8,406 nucleotides of DNA from Dehalococcoidales bacterium (GCA_030620035.1 JAUXAE010000044.1:1-8406); one strand, 5' to 3'. Positions 1 through 7,383 are shown, counted from the first letter of the stretch. Translations and numbers: made by a program. The notes: generated by a model from the letters alone, not told the origin.

Positions 1-57
1 GGGTCTAGTAAGAATAGCAAGCATTCTATTGTATGTAGCTGTCACTGCGGGAGCTTG

Positions 58-1131
58 CTAATGGATAGAAATTATTCGTTGCTTAGCGGCCTTGAAATAT
101 CTATCGTAGTTGTCTTTTAATAACGTCTTTAATATGCTCTCTATCTTTTTAGTGTCAAAGTGACGGGCACCAAGAACCGCTTCAGTTAGATATTGGCTGT
201 CTGTCGGATTGAAGTAGTCTACTTGTGCACTCAATGAAGGCTGGCCGAGCAACTCTGGATTCCTGAAATCTCTGCGTATGAGATTGGAGCCTTCTGTTCG
301 GAGTATTTCCTCAACGATTTCACGCTTTGAGGGTTCATAAGCTTGTATACCGCTGCCTGAAGCGACTTGAGTACCTTTAGTCCCAACACTGGCGAATGCA
401 CTTGCAAAAGCCGTCCCCCTAGATTCGGTTCCTTTGAAGGTAGACCTAATGTTGCCCACTATCAGATCACCTAGCCATAGATTCCAGCCTGCTGCCTCCT
501 CAGGTGATACCCAGCCTTTACCTATCATGTAACCGACAATGTATGCCGTTTTTATGCCCTTTATAACTCGTTCTCTGATAGCATGCGCTGTCTTTTCTAG
601 CTGTGTTTCTATGAATTCCGTTGGCCATTCCTGTTCTAGTTCATCGCGGTAGACCTTCACCAGTTCATCTCGTTTTTCTGGACTTGTCTGATGCCAGACC
701 TTGTTGAGTTGGCTATGATGTTCTTGCCAAGCACTATCAACTTTAGCAACTATGGCAGGGTCAAATGTCTCTTCTGCCCAGTATGCTTCGAATTTTTCCT
801 CCGTCCATTCTGTTTGCCCTTTAGATGCCCGCTCCAATGCGCGACAGAGAGATAAGGTATACTTAACTTTAAGCTCCCAATCTCCCGGTTGGTATTTCTT
901 GATGGTTCTGGTGCCGTCTGCCTCTCTAACGAATACCATTTTTTTAAGGAACCTACCTCCAGCCATGTACTGTATCGCACCTCCAGGGAGGCGACCGCTT
1001 TGGACATACAGACCATATCCGCTTGTGTCTGCCCGATCTCTAAACGAAAGCTTTCTCTTTATAGTGCCAATCTCTTCAATCTTATCTAGAAGGTCTTCAA
1101 GGGATTGTGTGTAAGGCATTTTTCTGTTCAT
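58..1131 (-). CDS. Hypothetical protein, 357 aa, no family recognised
   Basis: I do not recognise this protein. It is soluble-looking, with no signal peptide and no convincing membrane segment. The N-terminal part (about residues 35-95) is rich in Gly, Arg and aromatic residues and could be a small beta domain. Residues 95-195 are charged and probably helical, with several Trp. Residues 235-262 form a low-complexity Ala/Ser/Gly/Thr stretch that may be a linker, followed by a charged helical C-terminus. The ATG at 1131 is preceded by a GGGGAG Shine-Dalgarno about 6 bases upstream, better than the second Met at residue 5. The gene lies 45 bases after the HEPN-like gene on the same strand and may be co-transcribed. 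Its DNA is AT-richer than that of the sugar-phosphate genes, which suggests horizontal gain. An intact frame of this length with a good ribosome site makes it likely real. The function is unknown. Confidence 0.75.
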   Translation of the reverse strand: MNRKMPYTQSLEDLLDKIEEIGTIKRKLSFRDRADTSGYGLYVQSGRLPGGAIQYMAGGRFLKKMVFVREADGTRTIKKYQPGDWELKVKYTLSLCRALERASKGQTEWTEEKFEAYWAEETFDPAIVAKVDSAWQEHHSQLNKVWHQTSPEKRDELVKVYRDELEQEWPTEFIETQLEKTAHAIRERVIKGIKTAYIVGYMIGKGWVSPEEAAGWNLWLGDLIVGNIRSTFKGTESRGTAFASAFASVGTKGTQVASGSGIQAYEPSKREIVEEILRTEGSNLIRRDFRNPELLGQPSLSAQVDYFNPTDSQYLTEAVLGARHFDTKKIESILKTLLKDNYDRYFKAAKQRIISIH

Positions 1132-1176
1132 TTCTCACTCCCCCCTATCCCTCCGGCCAACTGCTCCTTCAAAAAG

Positions 1177-2043
1177 TCACTCACTTTTACTGCTGTCTTG
1201 TTTCTCATAGGCCTTGAAAGCGCTTAGCGACCTGGTGCGCCATTCCTTGACCGCTTTCTTAAGCTCGGCGGGTGCCCGACCCCTGAATATAAAATCGGCT
1301 ATGTCCAATAAATGGTGTGTGGCCGCATGCAGCATGCTGGAATAGTCATCCATAAGGCCTTCATCAAGATAGCCAAAGTTAAAATCCCTTACCTCCTTCT
1401 CGGAGATGGGCTTTAGTCGCGTCTTAGGCCGTGAATACTGGCCGGCCAGATCTAGGAGGCCCACTGCCTTATTCAGGTCACCCTGGGCCGTTGCCAGGAC
1501 TTTGGCAACCTCTACGCCCAAAAGTTCATCCAGTTCTAGGGGAATGCCGGCTATTTCTAGAAGCCCCTCCAATCCCGGATGGACATGGGCATTAAACTCA
1601 CGGATGATGTCCCGAACAGGTTGCACATGACGGTCTTGAGTGAGCAGGCCATCATAGGCTGACCGGGCCCTTGTGTAGAATTCGGCCCTCGTCTCACGGA
1701 GCTGGACAGGGTCTACAGATGGCTCTCTATCACTGGCATATGTCAGAAAGGCCCATCTCTTCAGTTCACTGTCATTCCGGCTGGTGAGGCAGAGGACCCC
1801 GATAGAGTCCAGAGCGCTCCTTAAAAGAATGGGCACGCTATAATAATGACCTGAGGAGAGAGCCGTCGTGGCCAGGCGCAGATGGTCGGCAGCCTTCATG
1901 GTAAGCATTGATAAAAGGGCCTGACCACTGTTAACCCTGACTCCCTGATATGCTTGGGCGGACAGGGCCACGGCCAGGACGGCTCCCTTGTTGGCTAGAT
2001 AAAGCCGCTGCCGAAGTGTGTGGAGTTGACCTTGCTTTTCCAT
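1177..2043 (-). CDS. HEPN-like helical protein (DUF5677-type resemblance), 288 aa
   Basis: The protein appears almost entirely alpha-helical. Residues 50-85 carry a pattern (AADHLRLATTALSSGHYYSV, then LLRSALDS) seen in HEPN/DUF5677-like proteins, where helices pair to form a four-helix bundle. A candidate HEPN active-site motif R-x4-H is visible at Arg148-His153 (REFNAH), with another His at 155. In the HEPN superfamily this motif is the ribonuclease centre, often in toxins or defence proteins, but many members are not nucleases. The ATG at 2043 lies 6 bases after the isomerase stop. AAGGAA inside the end of that gene could be its ribosome site, so translation is probably coupled to the sugar-phosphate operon. 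No nucleotidyltransferase (MNT) antitoxin partner is visible. The family assignment is by pattern recognition only. Expression as a gene is likely; the biochemical role is unproven. Confidence 0.65.
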   Translation of the reverse strand: MEKQGQLHTLRQRLYLANKGAVLAVALSAQAYQGVRVNSGQALLSMLTMKAADHLRLATTALSSGHYYSVPILLRSALDSIGVLCLTSRNDSELKRWAFLTYASDREPSVDPVQLRETRAEFYTRARSAYDGLLTQDRHVQPVRDIIREFNAHVHPGLEGLLEIAGIPLELDELLGVEVAKVLATAQGDLNKAVGLLDLAGQYSRPKTRLKPISEKEVRDFNFGYLDEGLMDDYSSMLHAATHHLLDIADFIFRGRAPAELKKAVKEWRTRSLSAFKAYEKQDSSKSE

Positions 2044-2049
2044 GGTCGG

Positions 2050-3111
2050 CTATTCCTTGGCTAACTGCTCCTTGAGGTAGTCAATGGCCGCTACCGGGGA
2101 GGGGTCAATCTGATTCAAGATGGCCAGGTAGTAGCTGACATAATCACCAAAGAGCACCAGGCTCATCATCTGGGTCAGTGGGCTGATGCCAAAGGCATCG
2201 GCAAACTGGTAAGCGATATTGGCTTGCTTTAAGAGCTTGGCCGTTACCTGCTGGCGAAGAATAATGCGCTCCGGAAGATAAACTGACCTCAAGAGCACTA
2301 CCATTATCCTTGAGGCCAGCTCCGGGGGGAACTGGTAGCCGACGACGGCGTTGTGGTTAAGCTCTGAAAAGACCTCGTGGAAGGCCCAGGCCTTGCTGTT
2401 CTCATTAAACTGGGTCTTCCAGCGGTGGGCCACCTCAGAAAGCAGGCCGCCGCCATAGATTACCGCCAGATGGCCATAAAGCCTTCGGGCCAGTTGTTTG
2501 GCCTGGTTACGGATGAGGGGTACGGTTTCATTTATCTTCTTGGCTAGCTGCTCTAGGACGGCCACCATTTCGGCCGCCTCGGCCGACCTGTCACCGATAA
2601 AGCCCAGTTTTTGCACCAGGCCTAGAATAGCTAGCATGCTGAAGGGCAGGGCGGCCCGGGGCTGAGCCTTATAGTCGAAGTGGAAAACAGGGATACCTCT
2701 TTCCTGGGCCAAACTTTCAAGTGTGCCCCCGGTGGTAATCACCAGTTTTTTTGAATTTGTCTTAAGGGCCTTGTTAAATGAGGCCAGGGTTTCCTCGGTC
2801 TTCCCTGAGTAGCTTGAGGCTATGACCAGGGTCTCGTTATCAACGAAGGCAGGCAAGCTGTAGTCGCGGTGAACTAGAATAGGTATCCTGGCCTCGTCAG
2901 CTACTAGGCTGCTTACCAGGTCACCGCCGATGGCTGAGCCGCCCATACCCAGGACGACCACTTTATCAACCTGGTGGTAGTCTGGCGGCAGGTCAAAGTC
3001 TTTGGCCATTTGCCAGGCCCGCTGGCATAGCTGGGGCATCTCATGAAGGCAGCCCAGCATACCTTGCGGGTCGTATTGGCTATAGACATTGGGGTCATCT
3101 AGATCTGCCAT
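2050..3111 (-). CDS. Bifunctional phosphoglucose/phosphomannose isomerase (PGI/PMI family)
   Basis: This cytosolic enzyme interconverts fructose-6-phosphate with glucose-6-phosphate and with mannose-6-phosphate, linking glycolysis/gluconeogenesis to mannose and nucleotide-sugar supply. It has two SIS (sugar isomerase) domains. The first carries GMGGSAIGGD at residues 55-64 and the phosphate-binding SSYSGKTEETL at 99-109. The second carries FNENSKAWAFHEVFSELNHN at 235-254. Glu237 and His253 have the same 16-residue spacing as the catalytic Glu203/His219 that I recall for the Pyrobaculum enzyme. At 353 residues the length is normal for this archaeal/bacterial family and much shorter than classical Pgi. 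The ATG at 3111 sits 2 bases after the mutase stop, with GGAG inside the mutase 3' end about 7 bases upstream. The two genes are therefore translationally coupled and act in consecutive steps. The frame is intact with no missing key residue. Confidence 0.93.
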   Translation of the reverse strand: MADLDDPNVYSQYDPQGMLGCLHEMPQLCQRAWQMAKDFDLPPDYHQVDKVVVLGMGGSAIGGDLVSSLVADEARIPILVHRDYSLPAFVDNETLVIASSYSGKTEETLASFNKALKTNSKKLVITTGGTLESLAQERGIPVFHFDYKAQPRAALPFSMLAILGLVQKLGFIGDRSAEAAEMVAVLEQLAKKINETVPLIRNQAKQLARRLYGHLAVIYGGGLLSEVAHRWKTQFNENSKAWAFHEVFSELNHNAVVGYQFPPELASRIMVVLLRSVYLPERIILRQQVTAKLLKQANIAYQFADAFGISPLTQMMSLVLFGDYVSYYLAILNQIDPSPVAAIDYLKEQLAKE

Positions 3112-3113
3112 GC

Positions 3114-4571
3114 TTAGACTCCGGCTAGTTTTTTACCCAGCTCAAGCAGCCTCTCTACCCGGGCCTGGCTATCACTCTCGGCATAGACTCGTAGTAGCGG
3201 CTCCGTCCCGGAGAACCTGATTAGCAGCCAGCTGTTATCGGCCAGGGTGAAGCGGAAGCCGTCAAGGGTGTCTTTCATTACCAGCTTTACCCGGTCAATA
3301 GACCGGGGATGGCTTTCTCTGAGGCGATTGGTTATTCTGGGTCGCTCATCTTCGGGGAATTCTATATCCACCCGGTGGTAGTAATGGGGCCCCACCTTGC
3401 TGTAGAGATATTCCAGGAGCTGTGATGGTGTTTTGCCGGTCTTAACCATCAGGTCAAGGAAGTAGAGGCCAGCCAATAGAGCGTCCCGTTCCGGGACATG
3501 GCCGCGGAAGCCATAGCCGCCGCTCTCCTCACCTCCGATAAGGGCATTCTCGGAAAGCATTATGGGGGCTACATACTTAAAGCCCACCGCTGTCTCATAG
3601 ACGGGTACATTGAAGAGCTTGCCCAGACGGTAGAGCATGTTGGTGGTGGTTAATGTCTTGACGATAGCACCCCGCTGGCCGCGTATCTCCAGTAGATAGA
3701 GGGCCAGCAGGGCAAAGACCTGCAGCTGGGTTATAAAGTTCCCCTTTTCATCTATGATACCCAGGCGGTCGGCATCACCGTCGGTAGCTATGCCGACGCT
3801 GGCCTTTGTCGCCACCACCTTGGCTGACAGTCTGGTCAGGTTGCTAGCAATGGGCTCGGGCTGCTGCATGCCGGGGAAGGTGGGGTTGCACTCGCTGTTT
3901 ATCTCTATTAGCTTGATGGCCTGGTCACCAAGCAGCATCCTGAAATAACCGGCGCCAGCACCGTACATGGGGTCAACCACTATTTTCAGCCCGGCCCTGC
4001 CCAGCCTATCGCCCAGTTCATTGAGGTCGATGAGGCTTGCTATTTTCTTTAGATAGACTGGGTTCAGGTCAATATATTCCACCAGGCCCTGCTCCAAGGC
4101 CTTGGCCAGCGGCATCTGGTTCATCTGGCCGCTAGTATTAATGTCGCCAATATGCTTTTCCAGCTCGGTAATAACCTCGGTTGGGGCACTGGCACCGTCC
4201 TCTGATTTGTACTTAAAGCCATTCCACCGGGGTGGGTTGTGGCTGGCGGTGATAATGATGGCGCCACCGGCTCTCCGGGCCGGGACGCCATAGCTTATCA
4301 CCGGCGTTGGCGTCGCCTTGGAGCAGAGATAGACCTTGATTCCGTTGGCGGCCACCACCTCGGCGGCGGCTTGGGCAAAGTCCTCCGAGGCAAAGCGGGT
4401 ATCGTAGCCGATGACCAGGCCGCGGCTGGCCAGCCCGGTTTGTTTCAGGTGGTTGGCTGCTGCCTGGGCACAGATACGCACATTGTCAAAGGTGAAATCC
4501 TGGGCGATGATGCCCCGCCAGCCATCGGTGCCAAACTTGATGGGGCTACTTATCTGTATCACCCCCCTCAT
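3114..4571 (-). CDS. Phosphoglucomutase/phosphomannomutase (alpha-D-phosphohexomutase family)
   Basis: It catalyses exchange between hexose-6-phosphate and hexose-1-phosphate (glucose and/or mannose), supplying sugar-1-phosphates for nucleotide-sugar and polysaccharide synthesis. All four family signatures are visible: the phosphoserine loop TASHNP with catalytic Ser110, the Mg-binding DGDADR at residues 264-269, the sugar-binding GGEESGG at 346-352, and the phosphate-binding RFSGTEP at 452-458. The N-terminal IKFGTDGWRG is also typical. At 485 residues it is full length. Glucose versus mannose preference cannot be read from the sequence, and a phosphoglucosamine role is less likely. The ATG at 4571 overlaps the upstream membrane-protein gene by 26 bases. 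An in-frame GTG at 4562, beside an AGGGG run, would give a start closer to the conserved IKFGTDGWRG and is a real alternative. The isomerase follows after 2 bases. Confidence 0.93.
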   Translation of the reverse strand: MRGVIQISSPIKFGTDGWRGIIAQDFTFDNVRICAQAAANHLKQTGLASRGLVIGYDTRFASEDFAQAAAEVVAANGIKVYLCSKATPTPVISYGVPARRAGGAIIITASHNPPRWNGFKYKSEDGASAPTEVITELEKHIGDINTSGQMNQMPLAKALEQGLVEYIDLNPVYLKKIASLIDLNELGDRLGRAGLKIVVDPMYGAGAGYFRMLLGDQAIKLIEINSECNPTFPGMQQPEPIASNLTRLSAKVVATKASVGIATDGDADRLGIIDEKGNFITQLQVFALLALYLLEIRGQRGAIVKTLTTTNMLYRLGKLFNVPVYETAVGFKYVAPIMLSENALIGGEESGGYGFRGHVPERDALLAGLYFLDLMVKTGKTPSQLLEYLYSKVGPHYYHRVDIEFPEDERPRITNRLRESHPRSIDRVKLVMKDTLDGFRFTLADNSWLLIRFSGTEPLLRVYAESDSQARVERLLELGKKLAGV

Positions 4572-4764
4572 CCGACCCTTCTGGCGCCTCCCCCTTGCTG
4601 AATTTGGCGAACAGATAGATGACGGCGGCGGCTAACAGGGCCACGGGCAGCAGGGCTACGGCCACAAGCAGGGTGAGGCCGTGAAGGTCCAGGATGGTGA
4701 CCAGGGCAATGATGGCTAACTCGGCGACAATAGCCCCGACGATGAAGAAAATAACTGTTTTCAT
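4546..4764 (-). CDS. Small two-helix membrane protein, 72 aa
   Basis: I do not recognise a family. The protein is two hydrophobic segments, roughly residues 4-26 and 29-53, separated by a short DLHG turn, then a Lys-containing boundary (FAKFSKG) and an acidic, Gly-rich tail ending GDTDK. This is a helical hairpin in the membrane with a probably cytoplasmic charged tail. I chose the ATG at 4764 because AAGGGAG lies 6 bases before it. An in-frame ATG at 4800 would add 12 unlikely polar residues. The stop codon lies inside the phosphohexomutase gene (26-base overlap), so the two are probably translationally coupled. Co-expression with sugar-phosphate enzymes could mean a link to envelope or glycan synthesis, but that is only inferred from position. 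Confidence 0.72.
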   Translation of the reverse strand: MKTVIFFIVGAIVAELAIIALVTILDLHGLTLLVAVALLPVALLAAAVIYLFAKFSKGEAPEGSDEGGDTDK

Positions 4765-4770
4765 TTCGTT

Positions 4771-4777
4771 CTCCCTT
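4771..4777 (-). promoter_or_regulatory. Ribosome binding site deciding the start of the small membrane protein
   Basis: On the minus strand AAGGGAG is followed by AACGAA and ATG (4764). The 6-base spacing is ideal. It favours the 72-residue start over the in-frame ATG at 4800, where the nearest purine run abuts the start codon. Confidence 0.6.
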
Positions 4778-4809
4778 AGATTTTTATTAGGTAACCCCAT
4801 CCCTTTTAT

Positions 4810-4836
4810 CCCCTCCCCCTTGATAAGGGGGAGGGG
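4810..4836. repeat. Perfect 12-bp palindromic hairpin, dispersed-repeat type
   Basis: CCCCTCCCCCTT at 4810-4821 and AAGGGGGAGGGG at 4825-4836 are perfect inverted arms around a 3-base loop (GAT). The arms are pure pyrimidine and purine tracts. Such G-rich palindromes are often dispersed intergenic repeats (REP- or MITE-like), and I see only one full copy here. In the minus-strand transcript it would fold after metK and before the membrane-protein gene. It is followed by ATAAAAGGG, not a T-run, so it is a poor classical terminator but could block RNA decay or polymerase. Confidence 0.7.
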
Positions 4837-4848
4837 AATTGATTATAT

Positions 4849-4870
4849 AAGAGGGGCTTGGCCCCCTCTT
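4849..4870 (-). terminator. Terminator-like hairpin downstream of metK
   Basis: Inverted arms AAGAGGGG (4849-4856) and CCCCTCTT (4863-4870) enclose a 6-base loop. Read on the minus strand it begins 13 bases after the metK stop and is followed by ATATAATC, an AT-rich but not pure-T tail. It may end the methyltransferase-ahcY-metK transcript. The same AT-rich tail contains TATAAT (4842-4847), which could serve as a -10 box for the downstream membrane-protein operon, but no acceptable -35 box accompanies it. Termination is plausible, not proven. The stem may equally be part of the same repeat element as the neighbouring 12-bp palindrome. Confidence 0.45.
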
Positions 4871-4882
4871 TGACTCTCCTTA

Positions 4883-6093
4883 CTACTTACCCAGTGCCTC
4901 AGCCCTTAAAATTTCAGCCATATCCAGCTTTTCCCAGGGCAGGTCAAGATCATCTCTGCCGAAGTGTCCATAGGTGGCAGTTTGCCGGTAGATGGGACGG
5001 CGGAGGTCAAGGTATTTGATTATGGCCCCTGGTCTCAGGTCATAGTGTTTATTAACCAGCTCAAGCAGGGCCTCATTGCTGACCCTGCCGGTGCCGAATG
5101 TCTCAATGGATACTGAGAGGGGGTGGGCGACCCCAATAACATAGGCAATCTGGATTTCCACCGCTCAGTCAGTCCGGCGGCGACCAGGTTCTTGGCGATG
5201 TGGCGGGCCATATAGGTGGCCGAGCGGTCAACCTTGGTCGGGTCTTTGCCTGAGAAGGAGCCGCCGCCGTGCCGGGCAATGCCGCCGTAGGTGTCAACCA
5301 GAATCTTGCGGCCAGTAAAGCCGGTGTCCGACACCGGGCCGCCGAGGATAAAGCGGCCGGTGGCGTTGACAAAGAATCTGGTTTGGTCGTCCATCAGCCG
5401 GGCGGGAACAACCTCTCTGACTACCTCTTTAATAATATCCTGCTCTATTTGCTGGTGGCTGACATCAGGGTCATGCTGGGCACCGATTACGATGCTGTCT
5501 ATCCGTTTTGGGCGGCCGTTGCTATACTCTACGGTTACCTGTGATTTGCCATCGGGGCGGAGGTAGGGTAGGGTTTTATCCTTCCTGACCCGGGCCAGCC
5601 GCCGGCACAGCTTGTGGGCCAGGGAGATGGGTAGCGGCATCAGTTCCGGCGTCTCGGTACAGGCAAAGCCGACCATCATTCCCTGGTCGCCGGCACCGAG
5701 CTTATCTAGTTCACTGACCTTGGGGTCTGTTTTGGCCTCCTGTGATTTGGTAACCCCCAGGTCAATGTCTTTTGACTGCTCTTTGATGGAGACCATCACG
5801 CCACAGGCCTCATGGTCAAATCCATACTCGGGGCGGTTGTAGCCGACATCATGAACCACTTCACGGACTATATTGGGGATTTCAACATAGCAGCTGGTGG
5901 TAATCTCACCCATAACGATGACCAAACCGTTGGTTACCGCCGTCTCGCAGGCTACCCGGGCGTATGGGTCCTGGGCCAGGATGGCATCTAGGACGGCGTC
6001 TGATATCTGGTCACATAGCTTGTCCGGGTGACCTTCGGTAACCGACTCCGAGGTAAACAGGTACCTGGCTGAAGTTATGAAGCTTTGTGTCAT
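4883..6093 (-). pseudogene. metK: Methionine adenosyltransferase (SAM synthetase), frameshifted as read
   Basis: MetK makes S-adenosylmethionine from methionine and ATP in the cytosol. The first frame (6093 down to about 5159) encodes residues 1-311 with FTSESVTEGHPDK (13-25), GAGDQGMM (133-140) and the phosphate loop GGGSFSGKDPTKVDRSA (276-292). It then goes out of frame after NLVAAGLTER. The conserved C-terminal domain continues in another frame, from EIQIAYVIGVAHP to YGHFGRDDLDLPWE and the stop at 4883. One missing base between 5158 and 5159 explains it: restoring it gives about 403 residues, a normal length, and the usual R-C-E-I-Q if the base is C (on the minus strand). Both halves are otherwise well conserved, so the lesion is recent or a sequencing/assembly error. 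As read, the product would end in a foreign tail of 41 residues (352 aa). The ATG at 6093 is 10 bases after ahcY with a strong AGGAGG site. Confidence 0.93.
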
Positions 6094-6097
6094 CTGG

Positions 6098-6105
6098 CCT
6101 CCTTT
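6098..6105 (-). promoter_or_regulatory. Strong metK ribosome binding site overlapping the ahcY stop
   Basis: The minus strand reads TAAAGGAGG, then CCAG and ATG. The last two bases of the ahcY TAA stop are the first two of the AAAGGAGG site. Ribosomes ending ahcY would be positioned to start metK, so the two are translationally coupled. This near-consensus site indicates metK was under strong selection for expression. Confidence 0.75.
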
Positions 6106-7366
6106 AGGTGCCTTCCTGCCAGCTAGTCAGGTATTTCTTCTGGGCTGGTGTCAGGCTATCAATGGTAACGCCCATGGACTCCAGTTTCATCTGGGCCACC
6201 TGCTTGTCGATTTCTTCTGGTACCGGGTAGACCCTGGGCTCGAGCTTGCCCCTGTTCTTGGCTATATACTCCAGGCACAGGGCCTGGTTGGCAAAGCTCA
6301 TGTCCATAACATTGGCCGGGTGGCCCTCGGCGGCCGCCAGGTTGATCAGTCGGCCCTCAGCCAGCAGGTAAAGACGGCGGCCATCCTTTAGGCTATATTC
6401 ATCAACATTGGCCCGGATGGGTCGCTTGGCCCGGGCCAGGCCCTCAAGGGCGGGAATATCTATCTCAACATTAAAATGGCCGCTGTTGGCCAGGATAGCC
6501 CCGTCCTTCATCACCTCAAGGTGGCTCTTAGCAATAACATTCTTGTTGCCGGTAATGGTAATAAAGACGTCGCCTATCTTGGCCGCCTCGGTCAGGGGCA
6601 TCACCTGGAAGCCGTCCATCACCGCTTCCAGGGCCCGGGTGGGCGCTACCTCGGTGACTATCACCTGGGCACCCAGCCCCCTAGCCCTTAAGGCGATGCC
6701 GTGCCCGCACCAGCCATAGCCACAGACGACCACCTTCTTACCGGCCCAGAGGATGTTGGTCGCCCGGGTAATGCCGTCAATGGTGCTCTGTCCCGTGCCG
6801 TAGCGGTTGTCAAAAAGGTACTTGGTCTGGGCGTCATTTACGGCGATGATAGGATATTTTAGCCTGCCGGCCCTGGCCAGGCTGCGCAGCCTGATGACAC
6901 CGGTGGTGGTCTCTTCGGTGCCGCCGATAATATTACTGATTAGCTGGCTTCGCTTGGTGTGGAGAGTAGTAACCAGGTCGGCACCGTCATCCACAGTCAG
7001 ATGGGGCTTATGGTCCAAAGCCGTATTGATGTGCTTATAGTATGTTTTTTCATCCTCCCCCCTGATGGCGTTGGTGGCGATGCCGTAGGCCACCAGGGCA
7101 GCGGCGGCCTCATCCTGGGTGCTTAGGGGATTGGAGGCGCAGAGGACCAGGTCGGCGCCGCCGGCCTTTAGGGCCAGGGCCAGGTTGGCCGTTTCGGTGG
7201 TGATGTGCAGGCAGGCCGAGATGCGGAGGCCCCTAAATGGTTTCTCAGCCGAAAACCTTTCCCTAATTAGACCAACCACCGGCATCTCACGGGAGGCCCA
7301 CTCTATCCGCAGCTTACCGGCAGAAGCCAAGGTTGGGTCTTTAATATCGTATTGCCTTTTGTTCAT
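6104..7366 (-). CDS. ahcY: Adenosylhomocysteinase (S-adenosylhomocysteine hydrolase), short archaeal/Thermotoga-like type
   Basis: It reversibly splits S-adenosylhomocysteine into adenosine and homocysteine, relieving product inhibition of methyltransferases. The substrate domain has LHITTETANL (53-62), CASNPLSTQDE (76-86), VDDGAD (125-130) and IGGTEETTTG (147-156). FDNRYGTGQS (185-194) leads into the Rossmann domain with the nucleotide loop GYGWCGHG (216-223), TGNKNVI (272-278) and NSGHFNVEID (294-303). NLAAAEGHP (342-350) is the usual C-terminal signature. At 420 residues it ends in LTPAQKKYLTSWQEGT and lacks the C-terminal KPxxYRY tail of eukaryotic and most long bacterial enzymes. That places it with the short archaeal/Thermotoga group. 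The ATG at 7366 directly abuts AAGGAG. No in-frame alternative start exists before the upstream in-frame stop at 7394-7396, so this start stands. metK follows after 10 bases. Confidence 0.95.
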   Translation of the reverse strand: MNKRQYDIKDPTLASAGKLRIEWASREMPVVGLIRERFSAEKPFRGLRISACLHITTETANLALALKAGGADLVLCASNPLSTQDEAAAALVAYGIATNAIRGEDEKTYYKHINTALDHKPHLTVDDGADLVTTLHTKRSQLISNIIGGTEETTTGVIRLRSLARAGRLKYPIIAVNDAQTKYLFDNRYGTGQSTIDGITRATNILWAGKKVVVCGYGWCGHGIALRARGLGAQVIVTEVAPTRALEAVMDGFQVMPLTEAAKIGDVFITITGNKNVIAKSHLEVMKDGAILANSGHFNVEIDIPALEGLARAKRPIRANVDEYSLKDGRRLYLLAEGRLINLAAAEGHPANVMDMSFANQALCLEYIAKNRGKLEPRVYPVPEEIDKQVAQMKLESMGVTIDSLTPAQKKYLTSWQEGT

Positions 7367-7372
7367 CTCCTT
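7367..7372 (-). promoter_or_regulatory. ahcY ribosome site with no spacer before the start codon
   Basis: AAGGAG is followed immediately by ATG (7366). Normal spacing is about 5-9 bases, so this site would work poorly by itself. Efficient ahcY translation may depend on coupling to the upstream methyltransferase. Confidence 0.45.
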
Positions 7373-7383
7373 TAGCCTACTTT

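Noticed and set aside
16..59. Inverted repeat AGCAAGC/GCTTGCT with a 30-base loop behind the leftmost gene
   Set aside because: Only 7 bp with a long loop and no T-run, so it is too weak to call a terminator.
752..1114. Open frame of 120 codons on the plus strand
   Set aside because: It is antisense to the 357-residue gene, has no ribosome site and no family signature.
2913..3098. Second minus-strand frame inside the isomerase N-terminus
   Set aside because: It overlaps the conserved SIS motif region in another frame and has no features of its own.
4239..4635. Overlapping plus-strand frames with Pro/Gly-rich translations
   Set aside because: They are antisense to the phosphohexomutase and the small membrane protein; the long frames come from high GC.
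5140..5175. Programmed ribosomal frameshift in metK
   Set aside because: No slippery heptamer or stimulatory stem is visible, and MetK homologs are not known to use one; a deletion or read error is simpler.
5169..5372. Minus-strand frame of 67 codons inside metK
   Set aside because: It runs in a different frame across the strongly conserved MetK phosphate-loop region and is a GC-rich shadow.
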